Origin: Shinisaurus crocodilurus
Taxonomy: Eukaryota; Chordata; Lepidosauria; Squamata; Shinisauridae
Direction of reading: 5' to 3'
Assembly: GCA_021292165.1 (NCBI GenBank)
Contig: CM037876.1
Coordinates: 206,544,200-206,608,199 of the forward strand
DNA length: 64,000 bases
The stretch's first letter is position 1; each line of letters starts with the position of its first letter. This document shows positions 56,462-64,000 of this stretch, piece by piece. A program made the translations under genes and the position numbers. The notes under the pieces are model-generated. The model saw only the letters and a list, made by a program, of their open reading frames with translations. It ran no database searches and was not told where the DNA came from.

Positions 56462-56788
56462 ATAGCGATGCATCCAAACCTGAGTCGGGGGCTCTCCGCA
56501 CCCCCGACTCGATTCTCTGCGGGGGGGCGCCCCCCGACCCGATCTTCTGAGCGGCGCGGAGAAGTTCTCCGGGACCGGAAATGACATGACGGGACCCTGC
56601 GCAGGCGCAGAACGCGCCTGTTGCGTCATTTCCGGTCCTGGAAGTGATGCGATGGGACCGGAGTGAGCCGCGCGGGCGGCTGGCTGCAGAGAGGCGAGCC
56701 GCCCCGAAGAAAAAGGTAAGGCCTCGCCAGGCGTGAGCGGGGCCAATTTCGGCCTCCGTTTTGCCCGGCAAGGCTCGTTTATACAACG
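56462..56788. mobile_element. GC-rich MITE nested in L2 LINE
   Basis: L2 coding sequence stops at about 56460 and resumes at about 56789 (CTGGATGAGGGTGAACAAAT). The insert has inverted parts CCGGGACCGGAAATGAC and GTCATTTCCGGTCCTGG. The TCATTTCCGG and GGAAGTGA words are shared with 33820-34010 and 54415-54440, suggesting a wider family. Clear terminal repeats were not identified. Confidence 0.6.
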
Positions 56789-57291
56789 GGACTGGATGAG
56801 GGTGAACAAATTGATGCTTAATCCAGACAAGACAGAGTCTAAGTTCCTGCTTAGTTGAAGGCAGAACAGGGAATAGGGACTCAACCTGTGCTGGATGGGG
56901 TTACACTCCTGCTGAAGACTCAGGCTTGCAGTTTGGGTATACTCTTAGACTTGGCCCCAAACCTGGATGCTCAGGTTTCCGCAGTGGCCAGAAGTGTGTT
57001 TGTACAGCTGAGGCTAGTGTGCCAACTGTGCCCATTCTATAGACGTCTGATCTGGCCACAATTATTACACATGCATTAATTACATCCTGTTTGGACTACT
57101 GTAACACACTCTATGTGGGGTTGCATTTGAAAACTGTTTGGAAACTTCAACTGGTCCAGAATGCTGTGGGCAGACTGTTGACTAGAACTGGTCACAGGGA
57201 GCACGTGACTCCCTTGTTACAACAGCCTCACTGGCTCCCAGTCTGTTTCCAGGCAGAATTCAAAGTGCTGGTTATAAAGCCCTATATGGCC

Positions 57292-57656
57292 TAGGGGTGG
57301 GCGATCCACCCAGCACTTGACTCACGGTGTGCGAGCCGAGCACGAGTGCCAGCTGAGGCACTTGCTGGACTTCCAGGTCTCTACGTTGTTTACGAAGAAA
57401 ATAGCATAAACTACATTAAAAACAGCCGCAATTTGCACAAATTACGCAAATCGCAGACATTTTAAATGTATCTTACGCCATTTTCTACATAAACAACGTA
57501 GTGCCTGGAAGACCAGAAGTCGCTTCCTCAGCTTGGCTCGTGAGAACATGAGTCGAGCTGGGGAAAAGGTAGGGCGAGCGGAGCCTGGGGGGGGGGGTCA
57601 AGCCTGGAGTTTGCCAGACTTCCACCCCTCAATCGAGCTCCGTGCACATCCCTACG
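57292..57656. mobile_element. MITE nested in L2 LINE (relative of 34277-34631)
   Basis: Starts TAGGGGTGGGCGATCC and ends CACATCCCTACG. The inner pair CTACGTTGTTTACGAAGAAA / TTTTCTACATAAACAACGTA matches 34277-34631, as does GGGGAAAAGGTAGGGCGAGC. L2 coding text continues directly after it (ACCAGGCTACCTG). A target duplication is not clear. Confidence 0.75.
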
Positions 57657-57964
57657 TGAGACCAGGCTACCTGAAAGGCTGTCTTCTCCCATCTAATCCT
57701 CCCTGGGTCTTAAGATCTTGAGGAGAGGCCCTTCTTTTGGTACCACTACCTCCAGAGACATGTTCAGTGGCAATGCAGGGGACGGCCTTCTCGGTGTCTG
57801 CTCCCAGGCTGTGGAACTCCCTGCCAAGGGAGGCTAGGTTGGCTCCCTCTCTGCTGCCCTTCCGCCAGCAGGCAAAGACATTTTTTGTTTAAACAAGCCT
57901 TTGCATGTAAGTGGGTTGATTGGGTTGGATGCTGTTTTTATTCCGTTATTCTTGCTGTTTGGGG

Positions 57965-58258
57965 GCAGCTGTCAGCTGCGATCTGTGACCAGCCACTTGG
58001 CAAGAGCGGCAATGTCCGCTCTTGCTGAACAGGTCGCTTGTTCTGGGGATTGCACTACGATGGGTCATGTTGTCTGGGTTCAGACAACATGACAAGCCAT
58101 TGTGGTACAAACAAACCCTAGAACAGACCATTGTGTCTTATCGTGGTTGACAACCACTATAAGTCACCATGGTCAGTCACCACGACTGGGTTCGCACGAC
58201 ACGGGGAACAAGCAATGGTAAGACACCACCATTGCTTGTTGTGTCATGCGAACCCAGT
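57965..58258. mobile_element. Foldback element of the GGTTCAGACAACAC family
   Basis: GTTGTCTGGGTTCAGACAAC at 58069-58088 is itself palindromic. Following text includes CACCATGGTCAGTCACCACG, GGGTTCGCACGACACG and the end TTGTGTCATGCGAACCCAG. The left part shares CTTGGCAAGAGCGGC with 8242-8260. Two elements may be joined here. Confidence 0.55.
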
Positions 58259-58352
58259 CAGTAATACTTAGGGAAGGTTTTATGTTTTGGGATGAGACTT
58301 CACTGGGATGTCAATGGAACAATTCTTGAATAGGTGGTTTGAGGGTAACATC

Positions 58353-58381
<29 letters not shown>
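58353..58381. repeat. (GT)n microsatellite
   Basis: About 14 GT units. Confidence 0.95.
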
Positions 58382-58384
<3 letters not shown>

Positions 58385-58560
58385 CCTTGTGAATTACAGC
58401 CAAACTGAATGTAAAATAATACCTGCCTGCCTTAGCTGCAATAGCACCCAGCGGGCAGGGATATCAGCTTATACTGAGTAGCCACCGTTGTCATACAAAT
58501 TACAAGGTTTGGTTTCGTGCAGGGTATCCACCAGCTTCCTGAGATTCCCAGTTTCTAAAT

Positions 58561-58628
58561 CAGTGTTCTCCAACCTTGGGTCCCCAGATGTTTTTGGCCT
58601 ACAACTCCCAGCATGTCCCAGCCAGCGA
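58561..58628. mobile_element. Palindromic MITE, family P, single arm
   Basis: Matches the left arm of 58721-58855 at exact offset 160 with one difference in about 67 bases. The right arm is absent, so this is half an element next to a whole one. Confidence 0.75.
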
Positions 58629-58720
58629 ATGCTTATGATACCGCTTAACTGCTGTGCCCATGCAATGTCAGCAACTACTGTGCTGATGTCAGGAGTAGCT
58701 TAGGATATTATACTCTAAGA

Positions 58721-58855
58721 CAGTGTTCTCCAACCTTGGGTCCCCAGATGTTTTTGGCCTACAACTCCCAGCATGCCCCAGCCAGCGTAGCTGGCTGGGG
58801 CATGCTGGGAGTTGTAGGCCAAAAACATTTGGGGACCCAAGGTTGGGGAACACTG
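58721..58855. mobile_element. Palindromic MITE, family P (near-perfect copy)
   Basis: CAGTGTTCTCCAACCTTGGG... is mirrored by ...CCCAAGGTTGGGGAACACTG, with nearly complete complementarity through TGGCCTACAACTCCCAGCAT to a short GCGTAGC centre. The total is 135 bases. Confidence 0.85.
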
Positions 58856-59341
58856 CTTTTGGCCCTCACCTCTTCAGCTCAGCATAAGCCTCCCTGATGA
58901 CTTCAGGGTCTACAAGAGGGCTAGCGGTGGGGCTGGAGGGAGAGAGCACAAGCTCCCTCCCCCCTGCACCCTTCAGCACCCCCTTCCCATTGTTAGCTTT
59001 GGTGCCTCAGAGGCCACAGAGCATGCTTGACCTCACTGTGGGGCGTAAGACATCACCTGGCTCAAGCAGAGGGGTTGTGGCTGGGGACCTCCCCAGGACA
59101 TGCTTGGCTCCCTGAAGATGGACCCAAGAGAGGCTCTTGCAGCCTCTTTCCTCAATCTGGGCACTTCCCAGCTGCAATGTCAGGGTGGCTGCAGTGGCAG
59201 CCTGCTCTACGGGGCCAAGCCTGGGGAGACCCATCAAAGGTGCTCTGCTCTAGCTGGGGTCTCCCTGGTTCAAAGAAGGGGGGCTGCAGTAGCTGTCCCA
59301 GAGCTCTCTCAATGGAGGCAGGGCGCGGGGAGAGGGAAGGG

Positions 59342-59368
59342 GTGTGTGTGTGTGTGTGTGTGTGTGTT
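59342..59368. repeat. (GT)n microsatellite
   Basis: About 13 GT units. A second run of about 14 units lies at 59651-59678 and leads into ATACATACGTACATAC. Confidence 0.95.
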
Positions 59369-59650
59369 TGTAAATGGCATCCTTCTTGCTCTGTCCCTCT
59401 TCCCTTCCTCCCTGCCCCCAATTTTTGTGTGTGTCTCTCCTTTTCTTTTGGATGCTGCCTATGCTGGTACTGCACAGTTTTATGCTAATCGCATTAGAAT
59501 AATTTGGGCAATTTGCATAGTGCATCTCTCTCACCGTGAACTTTTAGAATGTGTGTAGGTTTGATGTGCAGCAAATGGAAATCCCCACCTCCACCCGCCG
59601 GCAACCTGAGCAGAGGCAAACAGCGAATGGCTACGAAAAGCATCCTTGAA

Positions 59651-59681
<31 letters not shown>

Positions 59682-59684
59682 CAT

Positions 59685-61250
59685 ACGTACATACATATAT
59701 TTGAATCTTGCCAACTCGTTTACAGCGAATCTGTGGTTTCTGAGTGTGGCGCGGAGAAAGGATCTAAGAAAAGAAAGTCAGGAAAAGAGCTTATGCTTGG
59801 ATGTTTAGGGCCATCTGCCACCACAAAAATACAATACTGGATTCTTGAAATGTAAAAATAGATCTTAGAAAGAGACATGTTTTAATGAACTGAGCACAAA
59901 GAAACATGGTTTAAATAAGCTGAAAACAGAAGCAAGGTTCAAGGATCTGTTTGTTAAATGAACACCCCAAGCCAAATTGTGTTTTTAGTGCTGGAGAATG
60001 TTGGCTGTCTGGTTTCTGCTGAATGTCCCAGATCTCTCTCACTGGGATTCATGTGGGAGAAGCAGGGGGGTGAATGGGAGCCTTTGTTTGGCTTTTCTTG
60101 AGGAATCTAATTATCATGTATCAATTGATTGCAAAGACCAGAACAGTGACTCTCTGGAAAGCCCTGCACGAAAGACACTGAGCTCATCTACATCGAAAGT
60201 GGGGGGGGGGGGGAGAGAAGGGTGTCTCTTACCACTTGGGATGAAAATGTGGTGCAAGCAAGGCCTAGAAGCATTTACCTTGTACTGTCACTTGCAGATA
60301 AACTAGAGATGCCAGCTGACCAGAAATAAAATGGCCAGGCCTGATCTTGAGACCTGCCTGGCCTGATGGGCAGAAATCGGCAAAGAAGCTTTCCAGGGCA
60401 GGAAGACAAAACATTGCCACCTAACATGATTGCTACAGATCAAACTGCTCTTAAAGGCATAGCTACAGGGGGTGGTTCATAAATTGGCAGCCTCAAATTA
60501 AACCCCAGGCTTGCAGATCGTGACACTGCACCAGTTTCTTCGTTCCTCTGTCTGTAAAATGGGATTATGAATTTGGAACGTGTATGCTATGCAGAGGCTG
60601 GTGTTTATGTTTCATAAGGATGAAAGAAGCTCAGCACCAGCTTTAGCATGTTATAAAAAACTAAGAAATATTGTGCCACTAATCCTCTTCAAACTGTGGG
60701 CCTCATATTAGGACAATGTGCACTGGAAGTGGTGGGATGCAAAGCATTCAAATGAACCATCATCATGCCCCCAAATCAAATCACCCTATGATGGCTCTAC
60801 CACCTCATTTGTTCATCTGAACCTGCACCTTATCAAAATGAAGGTGGTGTAAATGATCTGTGGTGAACCAGCGAATAGAAATCCTCACCACATTCCAGTA
60901 CAGAGTTAGGGACACTTAAACCCATTGCTTTCAACTGACTTAAGCATGCCTAACATTGTTTTGGATATTGGTTCCTGACTCCTATGCCCCACGTGAATGA
61001 TCTTCCATATCCCTCACTCTTTGCCTATGGTCACTGGGTTGGGTCCAGATGTAGTCATACTTTGTGTGCACCCATTGAAATCAATGAGCCTTAGGTTAGT
61101 CATTAGTTGCTCCATTGGTTTCAATGGGCCTAAGTATTACTAAATCTGGATCCAACCCACTGACTTTATTTCCTGTGCTCTCTTCAGTGCCACTTCCTTT
61201 CACATGAAACGTCCTCTCAAAATGGTCAGTATTTATAGGGTTGTTCACGA
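59685..61250. other. Unassigned intergenic sequence
   Basis: No gene or convincing repeat beyond a weak AATCAATGAGCC/CATTGGTTTCAATGGGCC inverted pair at 61075-61125. Open frames are short and without domains. Confidence 0.4.
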
Positions 61251-61256
61251 TACCGT

Positions 61257-61527
61257 CAGGGCCAGCCCAAGACATTTTGCTGCCTGAGAGAAAAGACAAG
61301 ATTCTCTCTCCCTGCCCAATTCCACATACAGAAGCTGACCAGACTTCCAGCAACACTTGCAATGGACAGCATCCTTCACTGTACCTGAGGGCAGCAGGCT
61401 GGCTTAGGGGGAGCAGGGCAGGCTGCGTTGCACACACAGCTCTGTCCTCAACACCTTGCTGCCGCCACCCCAGCATCTGCTACCTGAGGCAGTTGCTTCA
61501 CTCTGCCTAATAGCAGGGCTGGCCCTG
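61257..61527. mobile_element. hAT-type MITE
   Basis: Left end CAGGGCCAGCCCAAGACATT and right end GGGCTGGCCCTG are inverted, followed inward by TGCTGCCTGAG / CTACCTGAGGCAG. The 8-base flanks GATACCGT and GTTACACC agree only partly, so the duplication has decayed or the ends are slightly off. Confidence 0.65.
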
Positions 61528-61769
61528 GTTACACCACATGTGGGAACAAGTTGTCTGTATGGGAGTCAAACTGCTCACACAAAGAGTGCACGTGTGCTGA
61601 TTTAAAACATGACCATGCATACTTGTACCCTAAATTTGCTCCCTTCACATGTTAGCTGCATGAAGAGTCTCCACGCATAAAAGGGGCTTTGAGGCCACTT
61701 GGCCACACTTCTAGCCCCACCCCCAGTGTCACAGTGCTCCCCACTTCCAGAGCTACACATTGAGCATGG

Positions 61770-61872
61770 ACATCTGAAGATGTATATTGTATTTTATGGT
61801 TTTAACTGTTGTAAACCGCCCAGGGAGCTTTGGCTATTGGGCGGTATAAAAATGTATTAAATAAATAAATAA
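61770..61872 (+). mobile_element. L2-like LINE 3' tail
   Basis: TTGTAAACCGCCCAGGGAGC, then TTGGGCGGTATAAAAATGTA and TTAAATAAATAAATAAG is the conserved L2-type 3' terminus. Nothing upstream of it is readable as coding. Confidence 0.7.
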
Positions 61873-61909
61873 GAGGGGAAGCATACACACATAGAGCTCT
61901 AAGCATCAC

Positions 61910-61967
61910 AGGTTTCCATGCATTCTGGAATCCTGGTCATGCAGGGTTCTAGAATGCATGGGGGTCT
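61910..61967. repeat. Hairpin repeat (copy 2)
   Basis: AGGTTTCCATGCATTCTGGA is mirrored by TCTAGAATGCATGGGGGTCT around a TGGTCATGCAGGG loop. Its layout is like 30982-31037, including the shared TGCAGGGTTC. Confidence 0.55.
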
Positions 61968-62133
61968 ACATGGGTAAGCTTTCCCTATGCAGATATTAAT
62001 GGCCAACACATGGACATCAGGGGGCAAGGGTAGCAATGTGGCTCCACTGCCCTTCCTACACATGGAAACACCTTCACATGGATAACACACCTTTTTTGTT
62101 CCTCCTTTAGACTTTAGCATGACAGGAATGTTG

Positions 62134-63421
62134 GTTGGAGTTAGAAACATCTGAATTACAAAATACTTTGGATAATATACTTTTTCTTAAAAATAATAAT
62201 AAAATGATAAAAACAAAACAAAACATAGACAACCCCTTGTTAAGAGATTTGGAGTACTACGAGGAATATATTTATACCAGGGATTTCTCCTGTAACCCCG
62301 GTGGTGGCTCTAAATTATTTCCCCAAAAATTTAAGAGTGGATTTGGAGGGTATACTAAGAGAAGAAAGGGTCGTTAGACTATCGGATTGGGTGGAAAAGA
62401 TGGGGACTAGAAACCAAATACTGGAAATTGTTGGGAGAAGAAGAGTGTCATGGTTAAATTTATTACAGTTAGAACTGTGGCCAAACAAGTGGAAAAGGAA
62501 AACCGAGTATGAGAGAGATTTAACCAAATTTGAAAAGATTGTTATGTCCAGAGATGGTTTAGAAGGGAATGCGTCAACAAGAGGTATAACAAGGGATTTA
62601 TACAGATTGATTCAAAAAGCAGAAGAACAAGATGACCATCTAAAGACAGTATGGGATAATGAATTTGAAGAGGTGACCTCGAAGGTGGACTGGAACAATA
62701 TATGGGATAGACGGATTGTGAAAGTTATGTCAACTAGGATAAAAGAGAATTTCTATAAAATAATATGGAGATGGTACCTAACTCCAGTAAGATTAAATAG
62801 AATAGATAACAATTGCTCTGCACTCTGTTGGAGAGGATGACAGGAAATAGGTACATATGCTCATATGTGGTGGAGAAAAATGTTCTGGAATTTTGGCGAG
62901 AGGTTTTTACAGAAATATCGGAAATTATTGGTATTAATCTAGAGGTATGTCCTAAACTTGCATTGTTATCAATAACCGATAAAGTCACTTGTGCCCAAAA
63001 TACGAAGGAACTAATTGTAAACTTGTTAACTGCTGCTAGGTTAATGATAGCAAGGAAATGGAAAGTACAACATGTTTTTCTAATAACTGATTGGTATAAG
63101 GAAGTTTGGGATATAGCCCTAAATGATAAACTAACTTGTAGTATCAAATGCAAAAAGGGACAGTTAAAGAAGAATAATTTTATGGATATATGAAATAAAT
63201 TATTAGACTATGTATTAATAAAGGGGGAGTATGCCTTGTCAGGATATGTTATATTTTTGGAATGTGGAATTTAATTGATTAAGGGGATGGAAGTACGTAT
63301 ATTAGCTGATCCCTAGGTGGGTGGGGGGGTGCACCTTATGATTTACTGTAGTTGTATGTTTTTGTTTTCACAGTGTTGTATGTAGTTTATAATAACTAAA
63401 TAAAATTTATTTTTTTAAAAA
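62134..63421 (+). mobile_element. L1 LINE, 5'-truncated, with 10-bp target-site duplication
   Basis: The segment encodes the C-terminal third of an L1 ORF2 in several frames: LRDLEYYEEYIYTRDFS, then LNYFPKNLRVDLEGILREE, ENFYKIIWRWYLTPVRLNRI (the conserved WYLTPVRL motif), a CWRG.QEIGTYAHMWW-like CCHC-type region spanning a stop and frame change near 62838, and LLTAARLMIARKWK. A short 3' UTR with AATAAA near 63400 ends in an A-rich tail. The identical sequence AGGAATGTTG lies before (62124-62133) and after (63422-63431) the element, the mark of target-primed reverse transcription. No apurinic endonuclease or RT core is present, so it was truncated at insertion. Confidence 0.9.
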
Positions 63422-63569
63422 AGGAATGTTGATCCATCCAGCCATGTCGGGAGATCCTCATCACAGAGGCAATAATAACCAACTCTAAACCACATGCAGT
63501 TCTCTGCTAAGAGGGATACAGAGGCAGTTTGTGCATTTGGCAATAAGCTAGCATGCATCCAATCTGAGC

Positions 63570-63945
63570 AATGTGCATGTTTACACAGAAGTAAGTCCCC
63601 CACTGAACAAACATCAGTGTAAGTGCAAATCGGAATGCAGCCATTGTCTTCCATGCACGCAGCACAACCTTATGCATGTTTGCTTAGAAGTAAGCACCAC
63701 TGAGTTCAACGGGGCTTACATCCAACTAAATGTGCATAGCTTTCAGCTTTGCACTGCAATCCTATGCAAATCAGGACCTAAGCCCCATTGAACCCATTGG
63801 GACTTACACCAGAAAAAACATGCATAGGATTGGGCTGACAAAATCTGTTAAACAATGGTTGCAATCCTGTGCACATGTGGGAATAAGTCTCATTGGATTC
63901 AGTGGGATTTACTTCAGAGTGGACATGCTTAGAACTGCACTGCAC
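63570..63945. mobile_element. Cluster of short MITEs (AGTAAG..ATTGAA type)
   Basis: At least four half-units occur: ACAGAAGTAAGTCCCCCACT (63586), TTAGAAGTAAGCACCACTGA (63684), CCTAAGCCCCATTGAACCCA (63776) and GGGATTTACTTCAGAGTGGA (63904), with TGCAATCCTATGCA-type ends between them. They are old copies of the hairpin element that is cleaner at 42455-42605. Confidence 0.6.
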
Positions 63946-64000
63946 ATTTGCTTGGGTTTTGCTTTCTTCCTGCTACAAATGAATACAGATGCAGTTATGC

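Larger units (their letters stand above)
55680..57900 (+). pseudogene. L2-clade LINE ORF2 (reverse transcriptase), multiply interrupted
   Basis: RT motifs in order: LGKVLECLVVSQLQGFLD (55940-), DPFQSGFRPGYGTETALV, VSLLVLLNLLATFDTINHD (motif A, where the family has DL and here NL replaces it), then LQGSILSPMLFNIYMKPLGE, and HQYTDDTQLYLSF with TDD where the family usually has ADD. After the insertion at 56462-56788 come NPDKTESKFL, DGVTLLLKTQACSLGILLDL, LDYCNTLYVGLHLKT and HWLPVCFQAEFKVL. After a second insertion (57292-57656), the C-terminal SAPRLWNSLPREARLAPSL follows. A (GTT)n run (55847-55880) interrupts the upstream part. This is a normal-length RT region broken by stops, frame changes and two MITEs. 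No endonuclease domain is visible upstream. Confidence 0.85.

Noticed and set aside
59027..59558. Overlapping 150-codon frames near 59 kb
   Set aside because: They run through a (GT)n tract and have no domain or splice signals that I can support.
14546..64000. KCNQ1OT1-like antisense imprinting RNA
   Set aside because: It is a mammalian feature located in an upstream KCNQ1 intron. Nothing in this window's sequence supports it.

Overview
This is vertebrate nuclear DNA, most likely from a squamate reptile. The strongest signs are tRNA-derived SINEs with a Bov-B-like tail (Sauria type) at 24296-24540, 45687-46030 and 51741-51971. They lie among L2, CR1 and L1 LINEs, DIRS and Ngaro tyrosine-recombinase retrotransposons, hAT and mariner MITEs, and abundant microsatellites. 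Nothing bacterial, plasmid-borne or phage-like is present.

Only one host coding segment could be recognised. The terminal exon of KCNQ1 (Kv7.1 potassium channel) is on the + strand at 14372-14545, and ends in the C-terminal motif [12 protein letters not shown]. Bases 1-14371 are therefore read as the last KCNQ1 intron. A 3' UTR follows, and the rest to 64000 is repeat-dominated flank in which I recognise no further host gene.

Layout. 1-14.4 kb: KCNQ1 intron with a 5S-rRNA-derived SINE, palindromic MITEs, a 43-bp-arm hairpin (6054-6167) and a cluster of foldback elements (8.0-11.7 kb). 14.4-16.3 kb: last exon and 3' UTR. 17-32.8 kb: mariner and hAT MITEs, more foldbacks (20.9-21.8, 23.7-24.0, 25.2-26.5, 31.2-32.3 kb), a Sauria SINE and an L2 tail. 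33.0-36.6 kb: a CR1-type LINE cut off by a DIRS-like element, which itself carries two nested short elements. 36.6-43.8 kb: LINE tails, a GC-rich block and a MITE with a nested chimeric SINE. 43.8-50.6 kb: a decayed Ngaro-type retrotransposon with split direct repeats (A1...B1-A2-B2) and traces of Gag, RT, RNase H, tyrosine recombinase and an SGNH hydrolase in the expected order. 50.6-64 kb: SINEs, a GC-rich hAT element, a multiply interrupted L2 LINE, palindromic MITEs and a 5'-truncated L1 with a clear target-site duplication.

The main points for a second look are the Ngaro element, the family of large foldback elements with related ends, the two kinds of 5S-derived SINE, and the nested insertions that give a relative order of transposition. 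All calls come from reading the sequence; no database search or alignment program was run.
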